From positions 1 through 64,000 of the forward strand of contig NZ_JAPNUE010000011.1 of NCBI RefSeq assembly GCF_026626305.1: a DNA stretch of 64,000 nucleotides, given 5' to 3'. The stretch comes from Frigidibacter sp. RF13. Its GTDB lineage: Bacteria; Pseudomonadota; Alphaproteobacteria; Rhodobacterales; Rhodobacteraceae. Below are positions 1-9,763 of this stretch, piece after piece. Below the pieces are notes generated by a model. That model saw only the letters and a list, made by a program, of their open reading frames with translations, had not been told where the DNA came from and searched no databases. How positions within the stretch are numbered: the stretch's first letter is position 1; the number at the start of each line of letters is the position of its first letter. Both the position numbers and the translations under genes were made by a program.

Positions 1-28
1 ATCACCCCCGTCAGTTCGGGGCCTTGAA

Positions 29-2089
29 TCACGCAGCAGCGGCAGCCTCAAGCAGATCAATGGGTCCTGACCCTAGCTCTTCGACCGTGGCTCGCAGTTG
101 CGCCCGCGTCATGCGCAACTCGTCCTCCAGCGCCAGCACGTGGCTCTCCGGCGCATTCAGCTCGTCCATGTCCTCGTCGCTGCGCACCGCAAAAGGCGCA
201 GTCTCGTGAAAGACCAGAAGCTGGGTCTCGTCTCCCAGCGGTTCGGCTATGACATCGACGGTCTGGGTACCGAACTCGGACACCACCTGCATGCCGCGCG
301 CGATAGTTCGCCTGTTCTCGTGCGCGGCCTTCCACAGAAGGGCGGAAATGGTTTCGCTCAATCCTGACCTCGCAGCCGATTGTGCGAACACCGGCCCCTG
401 CCCGGAGGGGTCGAGCGTTAGATATTTGGCCAGCTGCCCGGTCGAGGACAGGATCTGTCCCTGCCTGTTCACCTGAAGGGTCGCGGGCGCATAGCGGTCA
501 AGCACGCGCTGCGCGGCAATGTTTCGACGGATATCGCCTTCGGTTGGCCCCGTCGCGCGGCGCGCCGCTTGCCGACGGCTGCGGCCGACAATCGCGCCTG
601 GCATGTCGATCGGATAGGTGGCGGGCGTCCGGTCACGGCGGAAAAGCCGTGCCTTCTGGTCGACCGGCGTAAACAGATCTTCGGTGCGGCTGATGTTTTC
701 CGACGGGCCAAGAAAGAGATAGCCTTGCGGGTTCAGCGCATAGTGAAAGATCGGCAATGTCGCGGTCTGCAGCTTCTCGCCGAAATAGATCAGGAGGTTT
801 CGGCAAGATATCAGGTCGAGCCGCGAGAACGGCGGGTCCTTGATCACGCTGTGAACAGAGAAGCGGATCGAATCACGGATCGCGGGCGCAATCTGGAAGC
901 TTGCATCGCGACCGATCGTGTAGCTGTCGCGAAACTCTTCGGGAATGTCTGCCAGCGCGGCGCTTGGATAGATGCCTGCCCGCGCGATATCCAGCATCGC
1001 CTCGTCGATGTCGGTCGCAAATATTTGGAACGAGAGGTCCTTCTTGCGCAGCTTGATCTCGCGCGCGAACAGCATGGCGATGGAATAGGCTTCCTCGCCG
1101 CTCGAACAGCCAGGGACCCAGATCCGGAGTTCGCTATCGCTCTCTGCGGCCTCGACCAGCGGTGCAACCGCCCGTCGGCGCAGAATGTCGAAGAACACCG
1201 GGTCGCGGAAAAAACGTGTCACGTTGATCAGGAAGTCGCGGAACAGCGTCTCGCATTCCTCGCTGTCCTGCTCGATCCGGTCCAGGTAGGCGCGGCTATC
1301 GGTGACGCCAAGGACCTGCATCCGGCGCTCGACCCGTCGCGCAAGCGTGGAATGCTTGTACCCGGTGAAATCATGGCCGAGGCGCGAACGCAGTGTGCGA
1401 CACAGATCACCGACGAAATCCAGAACATTGTCGCCGTCACCCGGGCGATTCTTGCCGGAACGCAGGCGGACCAGTTCGCCGAAGATGTCGGCAGGTGCGC
1501 AGACCAGATCGACAAGCCCGGTCGCGACAGCCGACGTCGGCATTCCGTCATAGCGGGCGCTGGAATCCTGCGCGATGCAGATACCGCCATGTTCCTTGAT
1601 GGCGCGAAGGCCGCTGCTGCCATCCGCGCCATTGCCTGACAGGATGACACAGACCGCCATTTCGTGACCGTCTACGGCAAGGCTTTCGAAGAAGTCGTCG
1701 ATCGGCCGTCGTAGGCCGCGTGGCTGGTCGAAGTCCGTCAGCTCCAGCTTTCTGCTGCGAATGCGCAGTCCACGGCCCGGCGGAATGATGTACACATGGC
1801 CGGCGCTCACTTCCTCGCCGCCGACGACCTGTTGCACCTCAAGTTCGGTATGCCGCGACAGCAATTCCGCCAGCATGCTCTCGTGATTGGGATCGAGATG
1901 CTGCACCACAACATAGGCGAACGGAGCATGCCGCCGAGCGGGCGCAAGCATCTCCCGGATAGCCTCCAGACCACCTGCAGAGGCGCCGACACCCACGATC
2001 GTGAGGTCCCCTAAAGGCTCGACCGTGTCAGCCTTGTATCTTGATTTCTCTCTCGCCACCGGACTCTGTCGATCACCCCGGTCGCACAT
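29..2089 (-). CDS. CheB/CheR fusion chemotaxis methylesterase-methyltransferase, C-terminally short
   Basis: 686 aa. The N-terminal third is a CheB methylesterase domain: GASAGGLEA carries the catalytic Ser, QHLDPNHES the His and LSGNGADGS the Asp. There is no CheB receiver domain in front of it. The middle is a CheR methyltransferase with an all-alpha N-terminal part and the SAM-binding motif VPGCSSGEEAYSIAM, ending with the ISCRNLLIYF motif. A PAS-like stretch and the start of a coiled coil (ALEDELRMTRAQLRATVEEL) follow. In this family the coiled coil normally continues into repeated SNEEL-type heptads, PAS and often an HWE/HisKA kinase. Here it stops with an unrelated tail, GSGPIDLLEAAAAA. 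Such hybrids work in chemotaxis-like or general-stress phosphorelays, but no che genes are nearby. The truncation is seen; its functional effect is inferred. Confidence 0.9.
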   Translation of the reverse strand: MCDRGDRQSPVAREKSRYKADTVEPLGDLTIVGVGASAGGLEAIREMLAPARRHAPFAYVVVQHLDPNHESMLAELLSRHTELEVQQVVGGEEVSAGHVYIIPPGRGLRIRSRKLELTDFDQPRGLRRPIDDFFESLAVDGHEMAVCVILSGNGADGSSGLRAIKEHGGICIAQDSSARYDGMPTSAVATGLVDLVCAPADIFGELVRLRSGKNRPGDGDNVLDFVGDLCRTLRSRLGHDFTGYKHSTLARRVERRMQVLGVTDSRAYLDRIEQDSEECETLFRDFLINVTRFFRDPVFFDILRRRAVAPLVEAAESDSELRIWVPGCSSGEEAYSIAMLFAREIKLRKKDLSFQIFATDIDEAMLDIARAGIYPSAALADIPEEFRDSYTIGRDASFQIAPAIRDSIRFSVHSVIKDPPFSRLDLISCRNLLIYFGEKLQTATLPIFHYALNPQGYLFLGPSENISRTEDLFTPVDQKARLFRRDRTPATYPIDMPGAIVGRSRRQAARRATGPTEGDIRRNIAAQRVLDRYAPATLQVNRQGQILSSTGQLAKYLTLDPSGQGPVFAQSAARSGLSETISALLWKAAHENRRTIARGMQVVSEFGTQTVDVIAEPLGDETQLLVFHETAPFAVRSDEDMDELNAPESHVLALEDELRMTRAQLRATVEELGSGPIDLLEAAAAA

Positions 2090-2253
2090 GACCGAAATTC
2101 ATGCCCGCGCGCATTAAACTATGACATATGAACCCGTGCGCAGCGTCTGCCCTTCTCGATATCTTGCAGTCATCGGAAACCCGTGCCCGGTTCCCGGCGT
2201 TGCCGTTCTGCGCGCATTCAATGATAATCGCGGTTTGACGGAGACAGCATATC

Positions 2254-2730
2254 ATGGCCAAGCAGTACCATCCTGCCCTCGGGCTGACAGTCTTCCTGCT
2301 CCTCGCCGTGGGCGGAGGTCTTCTGATCGGCATTAGCGCGGCGCCCGGCGCCTGGTATGCGGCTCTCTCCAAACCCTGGTTCAACCCGCCGAACTGGTTG
2401 TTCGGCCCGGTCTGGACCCTGCTTTACATCCTTATTGCGGTCGTCGGATGGCGCAGCTGGCGGCGCACCGACGCGGGCGCGGCGATGGGGCTATGGTATG
2501 GCCAGCTCGCGCTGAACTTCCTCTGGTCGCCGCTTTTCTTCGTCGCGCACCGCATCGACGCCGCCCTCGCGGTCATCACTCTTCTGCTGGCGGTCATCCT
2601 TGCCTTCATCGCCGTCACTTGGCGGCGCGATCGCACCAGCGCGCTTGCCTTCCTGCCCTATGCTCTCTGGGTTGGCTTCGCCACCTTGCTGAATGCTGCG
2701 ATCCTTTCACTGAACGGTCCGTCTGGCTGA
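2254..2730 (+). CDS. tspO: TspO/MBR family tryptophan-rich sensory protein
   Basis: 158 aa, the normal length for TspO, with five hydrophobic segments expected in the inner or outer membrane. The diagnostic Trp/Pro-rich motif SKPWFNPPNWLFGPVWTLLY follows the first helix, and WYGQLALNFLWSPLFF and the conserved LPYALWVGFATLLNAAI C-terminus are present. The family binds porphyrins and related tetrapyrroles. In Rhodobacter it modulates oxygen-dependent photosynthesis gene expression. The gene stands alone, divergent from the CheB/CheR gene and convergent with a Crp/Fnr regulator. Location beside a very large tetrapyrrole (cobalamin) cluster is suggestive only. Confidence 0.93.
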   Translation: MAKQYHPALGLTVFLLLAVGGGLLIGISAAPGAWYAALSKPWFNPPNWLFGPVWTLLYILIAVVGWRSWRRTDAGAAMGLWYGQLALNFLWSPLFFVAHRIDAALAVITLLLAVILAFIAVTWRRDRTSALAFLPYALWVGFATLLNAAILSLNGPSG

Positions 2731-2750
2731 CGCGGTTGCAGCCACGCCCG

Positions 2751-3455
2751 CTATGCGACTTCGAGCATGTAGGCGCGCGCCAGGCTATCGGGGTCGTGCA
2801 GGGTCAACCGTCCATCGACCAGCTCGACATGGCCAGCACGCCTCAGCTTGGCAATCGTCTTGTTGGTATGGACAAGCGACAGCCCAAGCGCGTCGGCGAG
2901 GTCCGTCTGCCGGAAGGGAAACGCCATTGAATTGTCGCGCAACATCCCGTGCGTCTGACCACGACTGTACAGAGTAAAAAGAAGCGAGGCGACCGCCTCT
3001 TCGGCGGAATACTGGCCAATGGCGATCATGGCCTTCGTCAGGCGCACCTCCTCATAGGCCATGGCCTGCAAGGAAAGGACGACCGCCTCGAACCTGTCTT
3101 TCCACAGGGCACGCAGATGCTTGTGGTCGATCACGCTCGCGACCACGTCAGAGCGCGCCTCGGCACTGTGATGATACTGACCGATGAGAAGCGCCTGCAG
3201 GCCGACGATATCGCCGGGAAACAGGAAACTGACCACCTGTCGGCGGCCGTCCTGCAGCAGGTTCGCGCGCAGGCCAAGGCCGGAACGCATAAGGTACACG
3301 TGCTTACCCTGGCTACCTTCGGCGACAAACTGAACCCCTGCGGGAATCACGATCTCGTCGCTTCTGATCTGGTGCAGGGATTCAAGAAAATTCGGAGGCA
3401 AGGGAACCAGATAGGTAGGATTCGTTCCCGGCGACAGTCTAGCAGTTTCCAACAT
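2751..3455 (-). CDS. Crp/Fnr family transcriptional regulator
   Basis: 234 aa from the preferred start at 3455, where GGGACATAGCACG precedes the ATG. The frame stays open upstream to 3629, but that extension is basic and low-similarity in character and is not needed. Residues about 25-140 form a cNMP-binding-type beta-roll (EIVIPAGVQFVAEGSQGKHVYLMRSG; FPGDIVGLQALL). Residues about 160-225 form the HTH_Crp winged helix (FPFRQTDLADALGLSLVHTNKTIAKLRRAG). The N-terminus lacks the Cys cluster of FNR, so it is not an obvious oxygen sensor; the ligand is unknown. Similar proteins are common in Rhizobiales and Rhodobacterales and often respond to general stress. Convergent with tspO. Confidence 0.88.
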   Translation of the reverse strand: MLETARLSPGTNPTYLVPLPPNFLESLHQIRSDEIVIPAGVQFVAEGSQGKHVYLMRSGLGLRANLLQDGRRQVVSFLFPGDIVGLQALLIGQYHHSAEARSDVVASVIDHKHLRALWKDRFEAVVLSLQAMAYEEVRLTKAMIAIGQYSAEEAVASLLFTLYSRGQTHGMLRDNSMAFPFRQTDLADALGLSLVHTNKTIAKLRRAGHVELVDGRLTLHDPDSLARAYMLEVA

Positions 3456-3907
3456 CGTGCTATGTCCCAGTTTAATCGGTTCCAGATTTTTCCGCCGCCG
3501 CGCGATGGCGTCATGACCCCCGTTGAAGAGGAAAGGCAGCGCGGTTGCAGTCTGTTCCAGTTTCAATTTCGCTATATGCGGACCTTCATGGCGACGTGTT
3601 TCTCTCGCCCTTGGGCAGCGGTTCATCACCGGTCCGCGTCACGCCGTCCGGGGCGCCAACGCGTCTCGATATGTCAAATGCTAAACGTGCCGCGGTCGGC
3701 ACGGTTCCGTTCCGTTCGTCACCCGGCGGAGGTAGGACTGGCGCAATTCCAGGGCAAGTATCTGTCATATATCATAAAAATTCTCTCATCCGACGTTCGT
3801 AACGCGGCGTCACTTTGATTGGCTCGTAAGCAAGGTCGGACCTCAGAACAAGCGCTACCGAGGTTGCGGGTTTATGCGATGGCGCAACGGCGAGTGCCAT
3901 CGGAAAC
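3456..3907. other. Intergenic stretch with no recognisable gene
   Basis: About 450 bases between the start of the Crp/Fnr gene and the structured RNA candidate. Several frames are open on both strands, but none resembles a known protein or has a convincing ribosome-binding site. It presumably holds the regulator's promoter. I see no strong palindrome or terminator here. Confidence 0.4.
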
Positions 3908-4060
3908 CGCGCAAAAAGAAAAGGCCGCCGAAGCCAATCTTGGCTTCGGCGGCGTACGGGTGATGCAGGGGATACTCACCCAGTCATCCGGTTTTACGAG
4001 GGACAGGTCTAACCGGCTGAAAGGAGAACGGCTCAGAGCCGATCTGGTTCCAGCGCCTGC
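3908..4060 (-). ncRNA. Candidate structured small RNA ending in an intrinsic terminator
   Basis: Read on the minus strand, four inverted repeats occur in a row: 4029-4034/4036-4041, 3988-3993/4011-4016 (CCGGTT/AACCGG), 3958-3963/3976-3981 (GGGTGA/TCACCC) and the terminator stem at 3924-3953. Between the first two stems lies CTCCTTTC (4019-4026), an anti-Shine-Dalgarno-like sequence typical of regulatory RNAs that pair with ribosome-binding sites. No convincing protein is encoded. The 5' end is not defined; the IS6 element begins only about 55 bases upstream and may have cut the promoter or a longer transcript. The RNA is inferred from structure alone, and I do not recognise a known family. 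Confidence 0.4.
3910..3953 (-). terminator. Rho-independent terminator, minus strand
   Basis: A perfect 14-bp inverted repeat, GCCGCCGAAGCCAA (3924-3937) with 3940-3953, has a two-base centre. On the minus strand it is followed directly by CTTTTCTTTTTG. It lies more than 150 bases from any annotated gene on that strand apart from the IS6 element, so it must end an unannotated transcript. Confidence 0.8.
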
Positions 4061-4114
4061 GAAGAATATTTTCGGTCCTGCATTTGCTGTCGCGATATCA
4101 TTCCGCGCCACTGG

Positions 4115-4932
4115 GGTTCTGTCGCAAACTTTGGCTCTTGACCGATGTACGCTGGAGGATCGACGGTCTCAGGAGGTGGTGCCCTTCGGCGGACCTGTGA
4201 TGATCGCGTTCAAGGGCGCTCAATTCCAAAAAGAAGTCATCCCTTTCGCAGTCTTCTTCTACGTGCGCTACACGGTGTCGTACCGGGAACTGGAAGAGAT
4301 CGTGGCAGAGTGGGGCGTGCAGGTGGACCACGCGACGCTTGATCGTTGGGTCACCAAGTACGCCCCACTGATCGCCGCCAATGCGCGGCGCAGAAAGGCT
4401 TATGCAGATCGTTCCTGGCGCATGGACGAAACAGGCATCCGGGTGAAGGGTGAGTGGGTCTGTCTCTACCGTGCCGTCGACAAGTTCGGGAAAGCCCTAG
4501 ACTTCATGCTCTCGAAGCGGCGCAACAAATCGGCCGCGACGAAGTTGTTCGCCCGTGCGCTCGAGGTCAACGGCCTGCCCCGCAAGATCGTCATCGACCG
4601 CGGCGGGGCCAAAACTGCCGGGATAAAAGCCGTCAACCGAATGCTGAAGTCCTTCGGCTGCCCGATCCCAATTGAGATGGTTCGGATCAAGTACCTCAAT
4701 AACATTGTCGAGCAGGACCACCGTACGATCAAGAAGCGCGTTCGACCAATGCCGGGCTTCAAGTCCTTCGTCTCCGCTTCGGCGAAGTTCGAAGGGATCG
4801 AAGTCGCGAACATGACCCGCAAAGGTCAGATGACGCCCGGACTCCGTCCGTTTGCCCAATTCGCTTCGCTGGCCGCCTAACTGAGGCAGATCAGTGCCCT
4901 TTCCCATCAAGCCTCAAGTTTGCGACAGAACC
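4115..4932 (+). mobile_element. IS6-family insertion sequence
   Basis: Terminal inverted repeats GGTTCTGTCGCAAACTT lie at 4115-4131 and, inverted, at 4916-4932. The element is about 818 bp, the usual IS6 size, and encloses one transposase. The flanking octamers (GCCACTGG on the left, GCGCAGGC on the right) do not match, so no target duplication is visible. This is common for IS6 elements after replicative intramolecular events or recombination. The right end is 41 bases from the stop codon of the oxoprolinase gene. Confidence 0.9.
4200..4880 (+). CDS. IS6-family transposase (DDE)
   Basis: 226 aa, close to the 230-240 aa family norm. Family features run in order: an N-terminal FKGAQF-type start, the helix region VSYRELEEIVAEWGVQVDHATLDRWV, first catalytic Asp about residue 76 in WRMDETGIRVKGEW, second Asp about 133 in VIDRGG, and Glu about 171 in NNIVEQDHRTIKKR, followed by GFKSF and the C-terminal GIEVANMTRKGQ. 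The frame is open upstream to 3819, but that extends outside the left inverted repeat, so the ATG at 4200 is chosen. No frameshift is seen; the enzyme looks intact. Confidence 0.93.
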   Translation: MIAFKGAQFQKEVIPFAVFFYVRYTVSYRELEEIVAEWGVQVDHATLDRWVTKYAPLIAANARRRKAYADRSWRMDETGIRVKGEWVCLYRAVDKFGKALDFMLSKRRNKSAATKLFARALEVNGLPRKIVIDRGGAKTAGIKAVNRMLKSFGCPIPIEMVRIKYLNNIVEQDHRTIKKRVRPMPGFKSFVSASAKFEGIEVANMTRKGQMTPGLRPFAQFASLAA

Positions 4933-4973
4933 GCGCAGGCATCGTGTGGTGGGTTCGGGCGCCGCACCCGTGC

Positions 4974-7900
4974 CTACTGGTATCCGCCGCCGCCCGGCGT
5001 GTGCATGATGAAGATGTCACCCGGCGACATCAGCGCCTGATCATTGCCCCTGAGCGGCATGATATGGCCATCCGTCCGCTCGATCAGGTTTCCGCCGCAG
5101 GCGCCGGGCTGGCCGCCTGCCGCGCCGTGAGGCGGAACCTCGCGGTGCGAGGAAAGGACCGTCACCGTCATCTCCTCCAGAAAGCGCAGGCGGCGGGTGA
5201 TCCCGTCGCCGCCCCGCCAGCGGCCCGCGCCGCCCGATCCGCGCCTGACCGAGAATTCCTCGACCCGGACCGGAAAGCGGGTTTCCAGAACCTCGGGGTC
5301 GGTCATGCGGGTGTTGGTCATGTGACTGTGGACGGCACTCGCGCCATCGAAGCCCGGGCCCGCGCCTGTGCCGCCGCAGATGGTTTCGTAATTCTGCAGC
5401 CGCGCATTGCCGTAGACGAAATTGTTCATCGTGCCCTGGCTGCCCGCGATCACGCCCAAGGCGCCGTAAAGCGTGTCGGCGATGGCCTGGCTGACCTCGG
5501 TATTGCCCGAGATGACGGCGGCGGGATAGGCGGGGTTGATCATCGAGCCTTTCGGCGCGCGGATCTCGATCGGTTTCAGGCAGCCTTCGTTCATCGGAAT
5601 GTCGGCGCCGACGAGGGTGCGGAAGACGTAAAGCACCACGGCGCGGCAGATCGAGAAGGGGGCGTTGTAGTTGAACGGGTCCTGAGGCGAGGTGCCGGTG
5701 AAATCGATGAGCGCCTTGCGGGCGGCGTGGTCGACCGAGATCTTCACCTTGATCTCCGCCCCGCTGTCCAGCGGATAGGTGAAGGCGCAATCCTTAAGCA
5801 CGTCGAGGACACGGCGCACGCTTTCCTCGGCATTGTCCTGAACATGACCCATATAGGCCTGCACGACCGGAAGGCCGAACTGGGCAGTGATCCGCGTCAA
5901 TTCGGCCGCGCCGGTGGCATTGGCCGCGATCTGGGCGGCGAGGTCGGCCATGTTCTCTTCAATATTGCGGCAGGGATAGCGGCCCGAGGCGAGAAGCGCG
6001 CGGGTTTCGGCCTCGCGCAGCGCGCCCTGTTCAACCAGCAGGAAATTGTCGATCAGCACGCCTTCCTCGTCGATATGGCGGCTGTCGGGCGGGGCAGAGC
6101 CCGGGGTCTTGCCGCCGATGTCGGCATGGTGGCCGCGCGAAGCGGTGAGGAAGATGATCTTTTCGCCCGCCGCGTCGAAGACCGGGGTTATGACGGTCAC
6201 GTCGGGCAGATGGGTGCCACCATTGTAGGGGTTGTTCATCATGAAGACGTCGCCGGGGCGGATTTTCCCCACATTCTCGCGCAGGACGGTGCGAACGCTC
6301 TCGGACATGGAGCCAAGATGCACCGGCACATGCGGCGCGTTGGCGACAAGGTCGCCCGCCGCATCGAAGATCGCGCAGGAAAAATCGTAGCGTTCCTTGA
6401 TGTTCACCGAATAGGCGGTGTTCGCGAGCGTTGCCCCCATCTGGTCGGCGATCGACATGAAGAGGTTGTTGAAGACCTCAAGCATCACCGGATCGACCGA
6501 TGTGCCGATCGCCTCCTTGCGGTCGAGGGCCACGGTGCGGCGCAGGACCAACCCGCCATTGGCGAGGCCTTCGGCCTGCCAGCCGGGTTCAACGGCGTTG
6601 GTGCCCGTGGGTTCGACGATGATCGCCGGGCCCTCGACCCGGTCGCCCGCGCGCAGGGCGCCGCGCTGGACGAGAGGAACCTCGCGCCATGCGCCTTGGG
6701 TGAACATCCGCGCCTTTAGCGCGGGCGCCCCATCGGCGCGCGGTATCGCAAGTGCCGCGCCTTCGCCGGTCGACCCGACCGCCTCGGCGGTCAGAAGGTC
6801 GATGATCAGGCGGTCGTAGTCAGGGACGAAGCCGAACCGTTGCTTGTGCGCCATGTCGAAGCCCGCGCGCATATCTGCCTCTGGTCCGAAGGGAACGGGC
6901 AGGGTCTGGTGCGACCCGGGCGTGCGGATATGCGCGGTTTCGATCAGCGTGATCCGCGCCTCGGCGATGCCCTGACCCAGCACCTCGGCCCGCGCGTCGC
7001 TGCCGATGCGGTCCAGCGCGGCCCGCGCGCTCCCGGTCTCTAACAGAGGTCCGGCAAACTGATGTTCGCGGATGGTGCGGATGTCGGCCAGCCCCATGCC
7101 GAAGGCCGACAGGACGCCCGCAAACGGGTGGATAAAGATACTCTGCATCCCCAGAACGTCGGCCACCTGACAGGCATGCTGGCCCCCCGCGCCGCCGAAG
7201 CAGTTCATCGTGTATGCGGTGACGTCATAGCCGCGCTGAACGGATATCTTCTTGATCGCATTGGCCATATTTTCGACTGCGATGCGCAGGAAGCCCTCGG
7301 CTAGCGCCTCGACCGCCATCGGTGCTTCGCCGGTATCCGACGCGATCTCGGCGGCAAGCTGCTCGAACCCGGAGCGCGCGGAGTCCGCGTCCAGCGGCTG
7401 ATCGCCGCCCGGACCGAAGACGGCGGGGAACTGATCGGGCTGCAGCTTGCCAAGCACCACATTGCAGTCGGTCACGGTGAGCGGCCCGCCCCGACGATAG
7501 CTTGTCGGGCCGGGATTGGCGCCCGCGCTTTCGGGGCCGACCTGCATGCGGCCCTGCCGGTAGGACAGGATCGAGCCGCCACCGGCCGCGACCGTGTGGA
7601 TGGACATCATCGGCGCGCGCATCCGCACGCCTGCAACCTCGGTCTCGAACGACCGTTCGTAAGTGCCTGCAAAGTGGCAGACATCGGTCGAAGTGCCGCC
7701 CATGTCGAAGCCGATGAGCCTGTCGAACCCGGCCTCTTCGGCGGTCCGGACCATGCCGACGACGCCGCCCGCCGGGCCCGAGAGGATCGCATCCTTGCCC
7801 TGAAAGAGGCCCGCATCCGTCAGGCCGCCGTTCGACTGCATGAACATCAGCGCCTTGCAGCCGCCCTGATCGGCACCAAGCGCCTCACCCACCTGGTCCA

Positions 7901-8570
7901 CATAGCGCCTGAGAATGGGCGAGAGATAGGCGTCAACCACCGTCGTATCGCCTCGCGAGACCAGTTTGATCAGCGGGCTGACCTCATGGCTGAGCGAGAC
8001 CTGAGAAAAACCGATCTCACGCGCGATGGCGCCAAGCGCCCGTTCGTGATCGGGGAAGCGATAGGCATGCATCAGCGCCACGGCGACGGACCGGAAACCC
8101 CTGTCGAAAGCCTCAGACAGCGCCGCACGGGCCGCATCGGCATCGAGCGGCGTGACAATGCTGCCATCTGCGGCCAGCCGTTCCTCGACCTCGATCACCT
8201 CGTCATAGAGAAGTTCGGGCAGAACGATCTGAAGATCGAAGAGTCGCGGGCGGTTCTGGTAGCCGATCCTCAGTAGGTCGCGCAGGCCCCGTGTGATCAG
8301 CAGAACCGTCCTTTCGCCCTTGCGCTCCAGAAGTGCATTTGTTGCGACCGTGGTGCCCATCTTGACGGCGTCGATGGTTCCCGCCGGGATCGGATCACCC
8401 GGCGAGAGCGCCAGCAGATCGCGGATGCCCTGCACCGCCGCATCCCTGTAGCGTTCGGGATTGTCCGACAGAAGCTTGTGCGACGCGAGCGACCCGTCGG
8501 GACGGCGCGCGACGATGTCCGTGAATGTGCCGCCACGATCCACCCAGAACTGCCATCCGGCCTTGCGCAT
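4974..8570 (-). CDS. Fused hydantoinase A/B, 5-oxoprolinase-type ATP-dependent hydrolase
   Basis: About 1198 aa from the ATG at 8570, preceded by GAGGG; the frame is open to 8744 but the extra residues are not family-like. The N-terminal HyuA half begins with [19 protein letters not shown], a sugar-kinase/actin-like phosphate loop, and contains the [14 protein letters not shown] motif. The HyuB half begins near [21 protein letters not shown] and continues through [23 protein letters not shown] and [11 protein letters not shown]. In most bacteria HyuA and HyuB are separate; the fused form resembles eukaryotic-type 5-oxoprolinase, which opens 5-oxoproline to glutamate with ATP. Hydantoin substrates are also possible. 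A LacI-type regulator is divergent at 8738. Confidence 0.9.
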   Translation of the reverse strand: MRKAGWQFWVDRGGTFTDIVARRPDGSLASHKLLSDNPERYRDAAVQGIRDLLALSPGDPIPAGTIDAVKMGTTVATNALLERKGERTVLLITRGLRDLLRIGYQNRPRLFDLQIVLPELLYDEVIEVEERLAADGSIVTPLDADAARAALSEAFDRGFRSVAVALMHAYRFPDHERALGAIAREIGFSQVSLSHEVSPLIKLVSRGDTTVVDAYLSPILRRYVDQVGEALGADQGGCKALMFMQSNGGLTDAGLFQGKDAILSGPAGGVVGMVRTAEEAGFDRLIGFDMGGTSTDVCHFAGTYERSFETEVAGVRMRAPMMSIHTVAAGGGSILSYRQGRMQVGPESAGANPGPTSYRRGGPLTVTDCNVVLGKLQPDQFPAVFGPGGDQPLDADSARSGFEQLAAEIASDTGEAPMAVEALAEGFLRIAVENMANAIKKISVQRGYDVTAYTMNCFGGAGGQHACQVADVLGMQSIFIHPFAGVLSAFGMGLADIRTIREHQFAGPLLETGSARAALDRIGSDARAEVLGQGIAEARITLIETAHIRTPGSHQTLPVPFGPEADMRAGFDMAHKQRFGFVPDYDRLIIDLLTAEAVGSTGEGAALAIPRADGAPALKARMFTQGAWREVPLVQRGALRAGDRVEGPAIIVEPTGTNAVEPGWQAEGLANGGLVLRRTVALDRKEAIGTSVDPVMLEVFNNLFMSIADQMGATLANTAYSVNIKERYDFSCAIFDAAGDLVANAPHVPVHLGSMSESVRTVLRENVGKIRPGDVFMMNNPYNGGTHLPDVTVITPVFDAAGEKIIFLTASRGHHADIGGKTPGSAPPDSRHIDEEGVLIDNFLLVEQGALREAETRALLASGRYPCRNIEENMADLAAQIAANATGAAELTRITAQFGLPVVQAYMGHVQDNAEESVRRVLDVLKDCAFTYPLDSGAEIKVKISVDHAARKALIDFTGTSPQDPFNYNAPFSICRAVVLYVFRTLVGADIPMNEGCLKPIEIRAPKGSMINPAYPAAVISGNTEVSQAIADTLYGALGVIAGSQGTMNNFVYGNARLQNYETICGGTGAGPGFDGASAVHSHMTNTRMTDPEVLETRFPVRVEEFSVRRGSGGAGRWRGGDGITRRLRFLEEMTVTVLSSHREVPPHGAAGGQPGACGGNLIERTDGHIMPLRGNDQALMSPGDIFIMHTPGGGGYQ

Positions 8571-8737
8571 TCCTTGCCCTCGACGCCCGTCTTTCACGAA
8601 TCCCGCACCCGCCGGACCGTAGCTGCGCCAGCCGGGCCATGCAACGCGCCCGCCCTTGCCCCTGGCCATGAGGTTTCGGCTTGCGTCGCGGGGCCGATCC
8701 TCATTAGCTAAAGCTGACGACAGAAAGGGCGGCAAAG

Positions 8738-9763
8738 ATGGCATCGAACGATCCGAAACGGACCCTGACGCTTCGCGACGTGTCCGAGGCGTCGGGCGTT
8801 TCGGAAATGACCGTCAGCCGGGTGCTCAGGAACCGCGGCGACGTCAGCGAGGCGACGCGCGAGCGGGTGCTCGAGGCCGCGCGCCAACTCGGCTATGTAC
8901 CGAACAAGATCGCGGGCGCGCTTGCCTCGCAGCGGGTGAACCTTGTGGCGGTCATCGTGCCGTCGCTGTCGAACCTCGTCTTTCCTGAGGTTCTGAGCGG
9001 GATTTCCGAGGTCCTCGAAGATACTGGCCTTCAGCCGGTCTTCGGCGTGACCAATTATTCCGGCGAGAAGGAAGAGGCGGTCCTATATGAAATGCTGTCC
9101 TGGCGGCCGTCAGGGGTGATCGTCGCGGGGTTGGAACATTCGCCCGCCGCCCGCGCGATGCTGGAAAATTCCGGGATCCCGATTGTCGAGATCATGGATG
9201 TGGATGGCGAGGCGATCGACAGTGTGGTGGGGATTTCCCACAAGCGCGCGGGTCTCGAAATGGCGCGCGCCATCGTCAAGGCAGGCTACAAGCGCATCGG
9301 CTTTCTCGGCACCAAGATGCCGCATGACCATCGGGCGCGGAAGCGGCTTGAAGGATTCGAGGCAGGGCTAGCCGAAGCGGGGATCGAGCTTGCCGACCGC
9401 GAATTCTACTCGGGCGGCTCGGCGCTTCTGAAGGGGCGCGAGATGACGGAAGCGATGCTCGCACGCACGCCGGATATCGACTTCCTCTATTATTCCAACG
9501 ACATGATCGGGGCGGGCGGCCTTTTGTGGTGCCTGGAAAAGGGCCTCGACGTGCCGGGCAAGATCGGGCTTGCGGGTTTCAATGGCGTCGATCTTCTGGA
9601 CGGGCTGCCGCGCAGGCTCGCCACGATGGATGCCTGCCGCCGCGAGATCGGGCGTCAGGCGGCGCAGATCATCGCGGGTCACGGTCATTCCGAGATGATC
9701 GGCGGCGAGCGGGTGGAACTGACCCCGGTCCTGCAACCGGGTGATACGATCCGTCAGCCCTGA
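8738..9763 (+). CDS. LacI-family transcriptional regulator
   Basis: 341 aa. The N-terminal LacI helix-turn-helix spans residues about 10-30 ([22 protein letters not shown]), followed by the hinge helix region ([13 protein letters not shown]). A periplasmic-binding-like effector domain follows ([56 protein letters not shown]). The sequence style is closest to the GntR/gluconate branch of LacI regulators, but the effector cannot be read from sequence. It is divergent from the oxoprolinase gene, about 167 bases between starts, and may control it. Its 3' end overlaps the stop of cobF tail to tail by 10 bases. Confidence 0.92.
   Translation: MASNDPKRTLTLRDVSEASGVSEMTVSRVLRNRGDVSEATRERVLEAARQLGYVPNKIAGALASQRVNLVAVIVPSLSNLVFPEVLSGISEVLEDTGLQPVFGVTNYSGEKEEAVLYEMLSWRPSGVIVAGLEHSPAARAMLENSGIPIVEIMDVDGEAIDSVVGISHKRAGLEMARAIVKAGYKRIGFLGTKMPHDHRARKRLEGFEAGLAEAGIELADREFYSGGSALLKGREMTEAMLARTPDIDFLYYSNDMIGAGGLLWCLEKGLDVPGKIGLAGFNGVDLLDGLPRRLATMDACRREIGRQAAQIIAGHGHSEMIGGERVELTPVLQPGDTIRQP

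Noticed and set aside
3819..4199. N-terminal extension of the IS6 transposase reading frame
   Set aside because: It begins outside the left inverted repeat and has no family similarity; the transposase starts at 4200.
4920..6719. 599-aa open frame on the plus strand
   Set aside because: It is antisense to the oxoprolinase gene, rich in Arg, His, Gly and Ala as expected for a GC-driven shadow frame.
8706..8715. AGCTAAAGCT near the LacI-type gene as an operator
   Set aside because: The dyad is short, lacks the central CG of LacI-family operators and has no second copy.
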